Shown here piece by piece: positions 8,026-17,161 of a stretch of DNA of 64,000 bases. Location: NCBI RefSeq assembly GCF_010091925.1, contig NZ_WVID01000028.1:1-64000 (forward strand), in the 5' to 3' direction. The position numbers and the translations under genes are program-made. The first letter of the stretch is position 1, and each line of letters starts with the position of its first letter. Source of the stretch: Nostoc sp. B(2019). GTDB lineage: Bacteria > Cyanobacteriota > Cyanobacteriia > Cyanobacteriales > Nostocaceae. The notes beneath the pieces are model-generated. The model worked only from the letters and a program-made list of their open reading frames with translations, searched no databases and was not told the origin of the DNA.

Positions 8026-11000
8026 TTAACGTAGCTTGTGATCAGCAATGAGCGTGACTCGTCCCTGTGAACCGTAAGCAACTTCACTAATATAAAGATT
8101 TGGGTCGTGAAGTTCAGAAATGATATGTTGTGTTGATTGCTTGGGATCTAAATTGGGACTTAAGTCGATCGCCCGCGCAAATACCTTTGGCCATTCCCAT
8201 CTCAGGGTTTTGGTTAATCCAAATAAACCAGCGCCGATCGCACCAAAGTTGACTTTGTATTCCAACCCAAAAGCTCCATCAAGATGAGCTACGGTGCAGA
8301 AACAACTACGTCCATAACGCGCCGCTTCATTTAACGATTGTTTGAGATGTTTTGCGATCAAAAACACATGCTTGACGATCGCCTTTTCCTGTTCGAGATA
8401 AGAGATGCTTCCGCTGTCTGCTGTAAATACAGGATGTAGGTGGATAAAGGCCCCAATCGCCCCGCAGTGAGATGCGATCGCCTGCAATTGTTGTTGAAGA
8501 TGTTCTTCACTTAAGTTCTCCAAGGTTACGCGAGTCACACCCTCGGTTAAAGGCGATCGCTCAGGAATCAGCGATTGCGGGAAACTTAAAACCACTACTT
8601 TCCAGCCTTGTTCAATCAGAGAATGAGCCAATTTAGAAGTAGTGAGGGAACCATCATCGGTTATTAAGCTGATGTATCCCTCTGGTAAACTGAAATCCAA
8701 ATAATCTGGTGGCGGTAAGGTTTTGAGTTTGACTGGACAGCGGGGGATATTCTGGATTATTTGAGGTGGCTGCTGCTCAAACTCATGCTCAGACTTTTTT
8801 TTTTCACCACCAACTAACTGTTGGAGATAATCAACAATTTGACCGATGGTGCGTAGTTCTCCCAAATCTTCGACATTTGGCTTGGGTAAATTGGGGTACA
8901 TTTCTTGCATCGCCCCCAAAATTTCCACACGTTTGATGGAGTCAATCCCCAAGTCCGCCTCCATGTCCATGTCTAGCTCTAGCATCTCGACTGGATAGCC
9001 AGTTTTATCACTGGTGATGGTTAACAAGGCTTGACTCAAGTCTGCGTCATTAGTTGCTGCTATTTCTGTTTCTGTGCTGAATGCTACGATTTCGTTGATT
9101 GGGGATTGGGTAGATTCTTCGCTCAGTTCGTTGGCTGGTGAATTTTTGACTTCCAAAGCGAGATTTGACGTGCGGGATTGGAGATACTCTACAACTTGAC
9201 CGATTGTGCGTAATTCTGCCACTTCTTCTACATTACCCTTGGGCAAATCTGGGTACATTTCTTGTAGCGCCCCCAGGATTTCCACACGTTTGATGGAATC
9301 AATCCCTAAATCTGCCTCCATGTCCATGTCCATTTCCAGCATTTCGACTGGGTAGCCTGTCTTATCACTAATGACATTGAGCAGAGTTTGACTCAGAGTG
9401 GCTTGATCTACAGGGGTTACTGTGGCGATCGCAGTGTGGCTATCCTTGAGTGCAATCATCTCCTGGACTGTTGCTTGATGATTTGCACCATCACCATTAG
9501 TTGACACTTGACTCAGGATGGCCTGATCTACAGAGGCTACTGTGGCGATCGCAGTGTGGCTATCCTTGAGTGCAATCATCTCCTGAACTGTTTTTGCTTG
9601 ATGATTTGCACCATCACCATTAGTTGAAAGCTTAGAGTTGCTGCTAAAGCCGTTGCTCGTTACAACCACAACAGATTGATCTTCTTGGAGCAGTGGAGAT
9701 GCAGAGATAACATGGTGGTTAGTGACATTACCAAGAAGCTGCTGCTCGTAGTGTTGTTGGAGCAATTGGAAGAAGTTTTTAGTATATTCCTGCTGATAGT
9801 TTAGATATTCTTCATGAACACGGAGGGTTTCAGCTTGATGATCGTGAAACCGCATAATATTGCGCTCTGAACTGGAGAGTGCAAGTTGCTGGGTTTGCGC
9901 TTTTTGCTCAGTGAATTTACCATTTCCCCACAACGATTGCTGTTGCTGCATTAGTTGGAAAAAGGTTTTGGTATATTCTGTCTGATGCTTCAAAGATTGC
10001 TCGTGAACCTGCAAGACGCTACGTTGATGACGATTGAACTCGATTAGAGTGTACTCTAAGCTGTCTATAGTTCTTTGGGAAGGGTCTGAACTTAGTTGCG
10101 GAGAATTGATATCCAGTTCGGCTGATTGCTCGTTGTTCACAGATTTCGCTCCACCGTTGACTGCTTTGCTCTCCATTGGTTCAAATTGATTAGTTAGCCA
10201 GCGCGTTGGGGAGCCAGCACCGTTATCAGCCAGCGCTACGGAAGGGTTTTCCGACTTAGGCGACTGATTTAGTGTTTCCACCGTAGGATTTGGCGTAGTC
10301 AAGAGGTTTGTTGTTGCTATATCTTCGATCAATATTGCTGGTTTCTTGCCGTTGCTGGCGGTTAATGTCACTTTATGCCCATTTTGCAGCGCTTTTTCAA
10401 AAGACTGCTTCGTTTTTTCAGACACATAGTTAGTGCTATCTAGGCGGACATTCAGCATATTATTTGTCTGAACTTCTGGGATTTCGCTCTCGATTTGATA
10501 GGGGTCGAAGTTGATCAAAGGTAAGCCAGCGACGCGCAATTGCACAACAGCTTCTCGGAGAGTGCGATCGCTATCTTTGGAAGAATTAGCATTTAAAGCC
10601 ACAGCTATGTGAGGGCGATCGCTCAGGATATCTTTTACCAAGCTTGTGAGAATACTTCGCGGCCCGAATTCAATAAAGCAGGAACCGCCTTCAGCATAAA
10701 TATTTTCAATCTCCTGCTTAAACAACACTTGATTCCTCAGATGTTCTTTGAGGACTTTTTGAATAACTTGCGGCTCCCTTGGGTAAGGCTTTCCTGTGAC
10801 ATTGGTATAAACCGGAATTTGTGGCTCTTTGAAAGTAACTTTCTCAATTGCTTTGGCAAAGGGTTTCTGTGCATGAGCCACGAGTGGTGTATGAAAAGCC
10901 GCTGAAACTCCCAGCAAAACGGTAGAGAAGCCTTGAGTTTTCAGGATTTCTTGCACTTTGGCAATTTCAGCTTTTGTTCCTGCCAAAACCACCTGATGAT

Positions 11001-13443
11001 GAGAATTCAAGTTAGCAACGGTAACTTGAGGGAAATTCTTGATTAGTTCTGTAACCTGGTTAACATCCCCTTTCACCGCCAGCATAGCTCCCGCATCAAA
11101 TTGGGGATCTTTGGGTGCAGCCATAGCTTGACCCCTAGCTTTGACCAGGAAGAAGTAATCTTCTTCACTCAGAACGCCCGCAGCCCACAAAGCCGTCAGT
11201 TCTCCAAAGCTATGTCCGGCGACAAAATCTGGCTCAAATCCAGCTTGTTGCAATATCTTGTACAAACCAACGCTAAAAGCTGCGATCGCAGGCTGTGCAT
11301 AAGCTGTCAGTTGTAATCTCTCCAACTGGGTAGCTTTTTGCTCTGAATCAAAGACGGGAGCAGGGAAAACGACTTCTGAAAGGGTGTGCAAACCGTCTTG
11401 GCGCAACAGACTGTCCATTTCAGTATAAATCTGCTGCAAGTCAGGGAAGTTTACCAAGATTTCCCGCCCCATCTCCAAATATTGCGAGCCTTGTCCAGAA
11501 AACAGCGCTACTACCTTACCTTTTGTCGCCATCCCAGTTTTGCGGTAGTAGATTCCTTGAGGATGTTCCCAGGATTCTGCTTGCGGTTTGTTTGTCAGCC
11601 AGTCAATACTTGTTTGCAACAAGTCACAAGCCTGAGCCAGAGAATTAGCAACAAATCCAACTCTGGCATTGGCGACAGGAATTTCTAAAGATTTACACGC
11701 CGAAATCAGTTCTGTATAGTGCTGCTTTCCGGCATCGGATTGCAATTGAAGCTGGACTTCTTGAGCGCGTGACAACAATTGCTCAGGTGTTGGCGCAAAT
11801 AAAAGCACCTGCTGAGAACTGTTGTGTAAACGACGACAAGGAAGATTGCGATCGCTTTTGTATTCTTCTAGGACAACATGATAATTTGTGCCACCAAAAC
11901 CAAAAGAACTTACACCTGCACGTCTTGGTTGGCCATCGGCGTGAATCCAAGGCCTCGTTTCTGTATTTAAATAAAATGGAGAGCTATCAATTTTCAGTTT
12001 CGGGTGCGGTTTGGTGATGTTAATTGTCGGTGGCAATACTTTGTGGTGTAAAGCCAAAGCCGTTTTGATCAGACTCGCTGCACCCGCGGCCGCTTTTGTA
12101 TGTCCTATTTGTGATTTGACAGTTCCAAGAGCAATATATTGTTTCCTAGAATTGTTTTCGCCAAAAACCTCTTTTATAGACAAGAATTCAGTTGGATCTC
12201 CCACCATCGTGCCTGTGCCGTGTGCTTCAACTAAACCGACACTCGTAGGCGAAAATCCAGCATCTTCATAAGCACGACGCAAGGCTTTGACTTGACCTTC
12301 TGAACTCGGCGCATAGATGCTTTTATAGCGACCGTCGCTAGAAGTCCCAATGCCTTTGATGACTGCATAGATTCGGTCATTGTCTCGTTCAGCATCCTCA
12401 AGGCGCTTCAGCACCAACATCCCGACACCTTCACCCATCATCATCCCATCGGATTCGGCATCGAAAGGTTTGACATTCTGGCTTGGGGAAACAGCAGGAG
12501 TTTTGCTGAAACACATATAAGCAAAAATCGAGTTATCGGTGTCAACACCGCCAGTAAGCATCATATCGGCTCGATGCTCGGTTAACTCACTCACAGCCAT
12601 TTTGAGAGCGCTCAATGAACTAGCACAGGCGGCATCTACTACACAGTTAGTCCCCCCTAAATCCAGGCGGTTGGCAATTCGTCCAGCAACTACGTTAGCT
12701 AGCATTCCGGGGAAGGCGTTTTCTTCCCATTGCACATAAGCGCTTTTGATTTTCTCGATAATTTTTTGCGTATCTTCATTGGATAAGCCGCTGCTTTTAA
12801 GGGCTTTTTCCCAAACCGGATACTGCAATCTTGCACCTAATGGAACCGCCAACTGCCTTCCTGTTGCTGCACCCAAAATCACCCCAGTGCGTTGGCGATT
12901 AAACTGTCGAGATTCGCCGTAACCTGCATCTTCAATTGCTGCTTTAGCAACTACCAAACCTAACAACTGTGAAATATCTGTGACTTCCAGGATGTTGGGC
13001 GGAAGCCCAAATTCCAGCGGATTAAAGTCAATTTCGGGGATAAATCCGCCTCGTTTGCAGTAGGTTTTGTCAGGTGTTCTGGGGTTGGGATCGTAATAAT
13101 CTTCTATACTCCAACGCGAAGGAGGCACATCAGTAATACAATCAACCTTTTGAACAATCTTTTCCCAATATTCCTGTAAATTTTTGGATTGCGGAAATAT
13201 CGAAGCCATGCCGATAATCGCAATATGATTTTGTTGCCGTTGTCTAGTGGCTTTGGTGCTTAGGGGTGCATTTTCAACCATAATTTTTTTCACCTGTATG
13301 AGCTTGAGCAGGGACTTCTCACAGTTGTTCACTTCGTCTTGCAACTGTGCTAAAACAGCTTCAACTCTAGAAGCAGCCATGACTTCATCTTCACTATCGT
13401 GCTTGTGAAATTGTAGATATGTTGAGATCAGTTCCTCAATCAA
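8026..13443 (-). CDS. hglE: HglE-like type I polyketide synthase (KS-AT-ACP-ACP-half KR)
   Basis: This 1805-aa megasynthase is the first gene of the operon. A short N-terminal helical docking-like region is followed by a KS (residues about 72-530, with DAACASS, EAHGTGT, GHTKAAAG and FGFGGTNYHV). Next comes an AT (about 650-930, FSGQGSQYLEM and GHSFGE). A long Gln-rich linker carries two related helical repeats (HEQSLKHQTEYTKTFFQL and HEEYLNYQQEYTKNFFQL). Two tandem ACPs each have LGIDSIKR, with phosphopantetheine Ser near 1380 and 1500. The C-terminal 250 residues match the structural half of a PKS ketoreductase and end near EVAYGSQGR. It resembles PfaA/HglE and probably builds a long-chain lipid. 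The needed PPTase is not in the window. Confidence 0.87.
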   Translation of the reverse strand: MIEELISTYLQFHKHDSEDEVMAASRVEAVLAQLQDEVNNCEKSLLKLIQVKKIMVENAPLSTKATRQRQQNHIAIIGMASIFPQSKNLQEYWEKIVQKVDCITDVPPSRWSIEDYYDPNPRTPDKTYCKRGGFIPEIDFNPLEFGLPPNILEVTDISQLLGLVVAKAAIEDAGYGESRQFNRQRTGVILGAATGRQLAVPLGARLQYPVWEKALKSSGLSNEDTQKIIEKIKSAYVQWEENAFPGMLANVVAGRIANRLDLGGTNCVVDAACASSLSALKMAVSELTEHRADMMLTGGVDTDNSIFAYMCFSKTPAVSPSQNVKPFDAESDGMMMGEGVGMLVLKRLEDAERDNDRIYAVIKGIGTSSDGRYKSIYAPSSEGQVKALRRAYEDAGFSPTSVGLVEAHGTGTMVGDPTEFLSIKEVFGENNSRKQYIALGTVKSQIGHTKAAAGAASLIKTALALHHKVLPPTINITKPHPKLKIDSSPFYLNTETRPWIHADGQPRRAGVSSFGFGGTNYHVVLEEYKSDRNLPCRRLHNSSQQVLLFAPTPEQLLSRAQEVQLQLQSDAGKQHYTELISACKSLEIPVANARVGFVANSLAQACDLLQTSIDWLTNKPQAESWEHPQGIYYRKTGMATKGKVVALFSGQGSQYLEMGREILVNFPDLQQIYTEMDSLLRQDGLHTLSEVVFPAPVFDSEQKATQLERLQLTAYAQPAIAAFSVGLYKILQQAGFEPDFVAGHSFGELTALWAAGVLSEEDYFFLVKARGQAMAAPKDPQFDAGAMLAVKGDVNQVTELIKNFPQVTVANLNSHHQVVLAGTKAEIAKVQEILKTQGFSTVLLGVSAAFHTPLVAHAQKPFAKAIEKVTFKEPQIPVYTNVTGKPYPREPQVIQKVLKEHLRNQVLFKQEIENIYAEGGSCFIEFGPRSILTSLVKDILSDRPHIAVALNANSSKDSDRTLREAVVQLRVAGLPLINFDPYQIESEIPEVQTNNMLNVRLDSTNYVSEKTKQSFEKALQNGHKVTLTASNGKKPAILIEDIATTNLLTTPNPTVETLNQSPKSENPSVALADNGAGSPTRWLTNQFEPMESKAVNGGAKSVNNEQSAELDINSPQLSSDPSQRTIDSLEYTLIEFNRHQRSVLQVHEQSLKHQTEYTKTFFQLMQQQQSLWGNGKFTEQKAQTQQLALSSSERNIMRFHDHQAETLRVHEEYLNYQQEYTKNFFQLLQQHYEQQLLGNVTNHHVISASPLLQEDQSVVVVTSNGFSSNSKLSTNGDGANHQAKTVQEMIALKDSHTAIATVASVDQAILSQVSTNGDGANHQATVQEMIALKDSHTAIATVTPVDQATLSQTLLNVISDKTGYPVEMLEMDMDMEADLGIDSIKRVEILGALQEMYPDLPKGNVEEVAELRTIGQVVEYLQSRTSNLALEVKNSPANELSEESTQSPINEIVAFSTETEIAATNDADLSQALLTITSDKTGYPVEMLELDMDMEADLGIDSIKRVEILGAMQEMYPNLPKPNVEDLGELRTIGQIVDYLQQLVGGEKKKSEHEFEQQPPQIIQNIPRCPVKLKTLPPPDYLDFSLPEGYISLITDDGSLTTSKLAHSLIEQGWKVVVLSFPQSLIPERSPLTEGVTRVTLENLSEEHLQQQLQAIASHCGAIGAFIHLHPVFTADSGSISYLEQEKAIVKHVFLIAKHLKQSLNEAARYGRSCFCTVAHLDGAFGLEYKVNFGAIGAGLFGLTKTLRWEWPKVFARAIDLSPNLDPKQSTQHIISELHDPNLYISEVAYGSQGRVTLIADHKLR
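9421..9625 (-). repeat. Tandem duplication (period about 120 bp) in the PKS pre-ACP linker
   Basis: Two near-identical stretches beginning TGTGGCGATCGCAGTGTGGC lie at 9421 and 9541 and each encodes QEMIALKDSHTAIATV preceded by STNGDGANHQA. The copies differ by a few substitutions and a 3-bp indel that keeps the frame. The near-identity points to a recent in-frame duplication of linker just upstream of the first ACP. Confidence 0.85.
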
Positions 13444-13628
13444 TGAGGTAAATTGAAATTAGATTTAGAGGAAATACTTCTGTTGACAAATAAGTTGTGG
13501 ATGGCTTCAAGGCTACAACATAAATTATTGAGCGGCTTGAGCTTGGATAGTTTCATACAAGAAGACTGATCCTACTTCGTGTCATCCTATTAAATTGCCA
13601 CTTGCGCTTATACTAGATTGGTTAGTTG

Positions 13629-13661
13629 TGTATCGCAATTGATATGCAACTTATATGCAAC
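13629..13661 (-). promoter_or_regulatory. Three tandem 11-bp direct repeats upstream of the PKS operon (site 1)
   Basis: Read on the minus strand the units are GTTGCATATAA (13661-13651), GTTGCATATCA (13650-13640) and the weaker ATTGCGATACA (13639-13629), exactly abutting. They lie about 186 bp upstream of the PKS start codon and point in the same direction as the operon. An 11-bp head-to-tail period is one helical turn and is typical of OmpR/PhoB-class response-regulator sites. Related pairs occur at 14170 and 14908. The role as an operator is inferred. Confidence 0.55.
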
Positions 13662-13725
13662 TGAATCTGTCTTGCTAGATAAAATGTTTGTTCATAACTT
13701 TGTCGATGATTTCAGATTAACAGTA

Positions 13726-14109
13726 CTAACTTTTGGTTTGCTCATCTACCGATGATGATTGGGTGGATGAATCATCATCTGTATGACAAACTTCTAGAGA
13801 ATTGCTTTCAAAATTAGGGTCTTCATCTCTTTCCCTTATTATCGCCTGGCGCTGAACAGCAGCTAATAGCTTTCGCTCAAGTTCACTAATACTAATTCCA
13901 AGCTCAGAAGCAGTTTTAGTTTTCCATTCTTCTAGCTCAAAATCATGATAATTGAGCCATTCATGCACTGCAAGGCGGGCCATCTCAGCTTTGCGAAGAG
14001 TCTGGCGGGCTGCATGAAAAATGAGCCGCTGGTTATCAAAGCTTGGCAATGAGAGCATGAATCGCTGTAGTTTCATTTTCTCTGAGGTCTTTGGGGCGAT
14101 CGCTGTCAC
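13726..14109 (-). CDS. Small protein of unknown function
   Basis: This 127-aa protein belongs to no family I recognise. It is mostly charged helix (residues 12-95, for example HAARQTLRKAEMARLAVHEW) with an acidic/Ser-rich C-terminal tail from residue 95. It has no signal peptide or membrane segment. It begins at GTG 14109; an ATG at 14076 is an alternative and neither has a strong Shine-Dalgarno. It sits between the PKS operon and the HTH gene, and a GTTGCAT tandem repeat lies 61 bp upstream. It may therefore be co-regulated with the PKS genes. Confidence 0.6.
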   Translation of the reverse strand: MTAIAPKTSEKMKLQRFMLSLPSFDNQRLIFHAARQTLRKAEMARLAVHEWLNYHDFELEEWKTKTASELGISISELERKLLAAVQRQAIIRERDEDPNFESNSLEVCHTDDDSSTQSSSVDEQTKS

Positions 14110-14169
14110 TCACATAGCTATAAAACTCTTATTTATTAGTATGTCATACAGTAGTAATTAATCACAGAA

Positions 14170-14191
14170 GTTGCATACAAATTGCATCTAT
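14170..14191 (+). promoter_or_regulatory. Tandem 11-bp direct repeat (site 2)
   Basis: GTTGCATACAA (14170-14180) is followed immediately by ATTGCATCTAT (14181-14191). It lies 61 bp upstream of the 127-aa gene, though on the opposite strand relative to that gene. It matches sites 1 and 3 in the core and in the 11-bp period. Confidence 0.5.
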
Positions 14192-14907
14192 CTTAGTTTA
14201 TATCGTTATTATCAACTGTTGAAACTGCTAAGAAAATAATTCAGATCAAAGTACGCTTCTACTGCACATAATTTATGTCAATCATCGGTGAGATACATAA
14301 ATTATATGTATTAGTTACACAAGAATGAAATTTATTATCAAAAAATTTTCATAATTCATAAATTAATTTATGAGGTTCATCAGCTTAGTTTTGTTTAAAT
14401 TGGCATTTTCAAACATTCCCTAGCGAACCTCTATCTAAACTGGAACCTTATTGACTACTAAAAGCGTAAAGTATAACAAACGACAATAAACTCTTGAGAG
14501 CAACTTTCGTAGCATATTAGACAAGTTTTATCTGCTCATGAACTGTGTATAAGAAAGTATTAGGCAATAAAATGTCTTGTATTTACATCTATCCTAAAGT
14601 TGATTTACTTTAAACTGACGTATATAGCAATTAATTAATTATTTTTTTGGTAAAATTGTTATTTATAAAGAATAAGATTTTGCAGCAATGTAAAGTTAAT
14701 CACTGGTAACTATATCTAAAGAATGACAAATAATATGAGCCAACAAGTATGTATCAGATTCCTTGTAAGCCACATCAATCATTTTGAGATGCTGGTTAAA
14801 ATCGCGGACAAAATACGGTTAATAACAACAGTATAAAGTGATGAGTTGTCACCACTAACTTAGCGAATTTATATCGAAGATAATGTTAGTTATTTAGCCT
14901 CAAATCT

Positions 14908-14929
14908 GTTGCATATGGGTTGCAATTGA
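14908..14929 (+). promoter_or_regulatory. Tandem 11-bp direct repeat (site 3)
   Basis: GTTGCATATGG (14908-14918) abuts GTTGCAATTGA (14919-14929), 233 bp upstream of the HTH-protein gene and in its orientation. It has the same core and period as sites 1 and 2, so the HTH gene could be in the same regulon or could autoregulate. Confidence 0.5.
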
Positions 14930-15161
14930 GTATCAAGCAGTTTATCGTATGTGATTAAATCAAGTAACTCCATACTGTTCGATTAGCACAATGGAGAGAT
15001 GCAAAGGTTAGGAGAATAAAAATATTAAATTCACCTGATTACTTCATCACTCTCTACATTCTTAAGCGCACAGTATTGCGATCCGATCTAATGTGATAAA
15101 CCGTTTTGTATAAAGCGTTCTGCATGATTTGATTTACACGAAACTATAAGGGCTTGCTGGC

Positions 15162-15485
15162 ATGAGACTATCTGAGCTAGATCCACTCATACCGCTAACT
15201 GAGTTAAGAGATGAACTCCTTAAGTTGCCAAAAGGCTACTCGTTTTATGAAGAAGAACTGGTAGACTTTTTATCCCGACGAAGATGGCCTGAGAGCAATC
15301 GCCGCATTGACAGGACAACTTTCTGGCGGTGGAGAAACGACAATGGAATTGAGCATCAAAAAGTATTCAGCAGATTGGATATCTTGAAACTCTGCCAAAT
15401 TTGCGATCACTACCGCATAGATGGAACTCGCAACGAATACTTAGCGATCATGAAAAAGAGCAAAGAGGTAGTATTAAACAAGTAA
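15162..15485 (+). CDS. Small predicted helix-turn-helix DNA-binding protein
   Basis: This 107-aa basic protein has a central stretch (RIDRTTFWRWRNDNGI, residues about 47-62) followed by FSRLDILKLCQICDHYRI. That arrangement resembles the recognition helix and following helix of MerR/excisionase-like winged HTH proteins. This is pattern recognition, not a confirmed family match. It begins at ATG 15162. It lies between the secondary-lipid PKS operon and the devBCA operon, with a GTTGCAT tandem repeat upstream, so it is the best local candidate for a regulator of the cluster. It has no receiver or sensor domain. Confidence 0.55.
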   Translation: MRLSELDPLIPLTELRDELLKLPKGYSFYEEELVDFLSRRRWPESNRRIDRTTFWRWRNDNGIEHQKVFSRLDILKLCQICDHYRIDGTRNEYLAIMKKSKEVVLNK

Positions 15486-15967
15486 AGATACATCTGCTTA
15501 GATGCATAAAGTACCAAATGGCTCTACTAAAAGCTGATTTTGCTAACGGATTGATGGATACTTTTTCAATAGTTCCATCTTCCTAGCTTTTTGTTTGCCA
15601 ACAATTTAGACCCGACGTTATCAGGCAATGCTATAAAGTGTACTTTATCTTCTATCTTGCTTGAAAATCTACTTTCATCCTGCGTTGTCAAGGCAGTTTG
15701 TGGGCATCTCTCGCATAAAGTGAGAGATCCCCCATTATCAGTGTCGTTCAAGTTGCTCTAAATCATTCAAACAACGCAGTCAGTAATTCAAAACTCCCAC
15801 TTCAAAATACAAAAATCTAATGGTGAGCAGTATTCTGGCTGCTTGCTGCATGTAAATTAAATGCACGAGTGGCGTAGATGCAAAAAGAAGTCTAATCGCT
15901 GGGAATCGGCGATTAGAACTTCAAAAGCAGCTTGTTGTTAGACATCGCTAACTTGGAAGACATGATT
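15486..15967. other. Leader region of the devBCA operon
   Basis: No convincing gene is visible. The region contains a single degenerate GCTGCATGTAA unit (15845-15855) resembling the 11-bp repeats. It also contains the hairpin at 15888-15921 just upstream of devB. I did not find an exact NtcA site (GTA-N8-TAC). Confidence 0.4.
15888..15921 (+). repeat. Stable hairpin immediately upstream of devB
   Basis: TCTAATCGC at 15891-15899 pairs exactly with GCGATTAGA at 15909-15917 around a 9-nt loop. Pairing can extend by AAG/CTT with one bulge. There is no following U-run, so it is not an ordinary terminator. It could be a leader structure or an operator palindrome 50 bp before the devB start. Confidence 0.6.
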
Positions 15968-17161
15968 ATGGTACACAAACAAAAGCAATCATTTATAAAA
16001 CCAGCAGGTTGGCCATCGATAATTTTGGCAGCTGCGCTGGCTGTAGCAACTGGTGCAGTTTTTATTTACAGCTTTTCACGATTTCAAAACTCTATATTGA
16101 ACCCTCCAGCACCGACCCCAAGCAGTCTTCCTACTATGGCTGCTGTTGCTGCTTTAGGACGTTTAGAACCGCAAGGGGAAGTTATTCGTCTTTCGGCCCC
16201 TGATTCCCAAGCGGGTGTTCGAGTTGCAAAACTCCTGGTAAATAAAGGAGACAGAGTGCGTCGAGGGCAAATAGTTGCAATTCTTGATAGTTACGATACT
16301 CGGCTTGCAGCCTTAGAAAAAGCCCGAAAACAAGTCCTAGTTGCTCAAGCTAGTTTTAATCAAGTAAAAGCGGGAGCAAAAGCTGGAGATATCTCTGCAC
16401 AACAAGCAACAATTGCTCGTTTAGAAGCTGAGTTAAATGGTGAAACTTCTGCACAACAAGCAACCATCGCTCGCATAGAGGCAGAGTTACGTAATGCTGA
16501 GAGCGAAAATCAGCGATATCAGCAGTTATATAAAGAAGGTGCAATTTCATCTTCCGACTCAGACGCTAGGCGTTTGCGAGTCGAGACTGTTCAACAGCAA
16601 CTCAACGAAGCTAAAGCTTCCCTCAATCGCACTATTGAAACTATTCAAAAGCAGTTAAGCGAAGCTAAAGCCAAGCTCAAGAGTATTGCTGAAATCCGTC
16701 CTACAGATATACAAGCAGCACAAGCTGATGTAGACAGTGCGATCGCCTCAGTGAAACAGGCTCAAGCAGACTGGGATTTAAGTGTTGTGCGATCGCCTAT
16801 AGCAGGACAAATCCTGAAAATTAATACTTGGCCCGGAGAAATTATTGGCAATACGGGAATAGCTAACTTAGGCCGCACACAGCAGATGTATGTAGTCGCA
16901 GAAGTCTATGAAACTGATATCCAAAAAGTGCGTTTAGGTCAGTCTGCTACCATTACTAGCGATGCTTTTTCAGGAAAACTACGAGGAACAGTCACAGATA
17001 TCGGTTTGCAAGTTGGTAAACAAAATATCTTCAGTAACAATCTACAATCAGACACAGATAATAAAGTTGTTGACGTAAAAATTCGCATCGATAACCTAGC
17101 AGATAACGAACAAGTTGCTGCTCTTACTGAATTACAAGTGCAGGTACTTATTGATATATAA
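15968..17161 (+). CDS. devB: DevB-type periplasmic adaptor (membrane fusion protein)
   Basis: This 397-aa HlyD/DevB-family protein bridges a DevCA inner-membrane ATPase and a TolC-like outer-membrane channel for glycolipid export. It has an N-terminal signal-anchor (IILAAALAVATGAVFIYSF, residues about 17-35) and a biotinyl-lipoyl half-motif. A long coiled-coil follows with a near-duplicated segment (SAQQATIARLEAELN then SAQQATIARIEAELR), then SPIAGQILKINTWPGE and a beta-barrel. I chose ATG 15968 because GGAAGA lies 7 bp upstream; earlier TTG and ATG codons at 15932 and 15962 are alternatives. It is the first gene of devB-devC-devA. Confidence 0.85.
   Translation: MVHKQKQSFIKPAGWPSIILAAALAVATGAVFIYSFSRFQNSILNPPAPTPSSLPTMAAVAALGRLEPQGEVIRLSAPDSQAGVRVAKLLVNKGDRVRRGQIVAILDSYDTRLAALEKARKQVLVAQASFNQVKAGAKAGDISAQQATIARLEAELNGETSAQQATIARIEAELRNAESENQRYQQLYKEGAISSSDSDARRLRVETVQQQLNEAKASLNRTIETIQKQLSEAKAKLKSIAEIRPTDIQAAQADVDSAIASVKQAQADWDLSVVRSPIAGQILKINTWPGEIIGNTGIANLGRTQQMYVVAEVYETDIQKVRLGQSATITSDAFSGKLRGTVTDIGLQVGKQNIFSNNLQSDTDNKVVDVKIRIDNLADNEQVAALTELQVQVLIDI

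Larger units (their letters stand above)
14110..15161. other. 1.05-kb AT-rich intergenic region between divergent genes
   Basis: I see no credible ORF here. The region separates the divergent 127-aa gene and HTH gene and contains two copies of the GTTGCAT tandem repeat, at 14170-14191 and 14908-14929. The rest is AT-rich sequence without obvious structure. Its length suggests complex promoter control or an unrecognised RNA. Confidence 0.6.

Noticed and set aside
8026-8800. PKS C-terminus as a frameshifted or truncated ketoreductase
   Set aside because: The missing catalytic half is present as a clean start of the 579-aa protein two genes downstream, and the break falls at the natural subdomain boundary.
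15566-15751. 61-codon ORF on the minus strand upstream of devB
   Set aside because: Short, no ribosome site, and lies in the devB leader.
15486-15967. NtcA binding site upstream of devBCA
   Set aside because: I looked for GTA-N8-TAC and found no exact match, only a partial GTA-N8-GCA near 15852.
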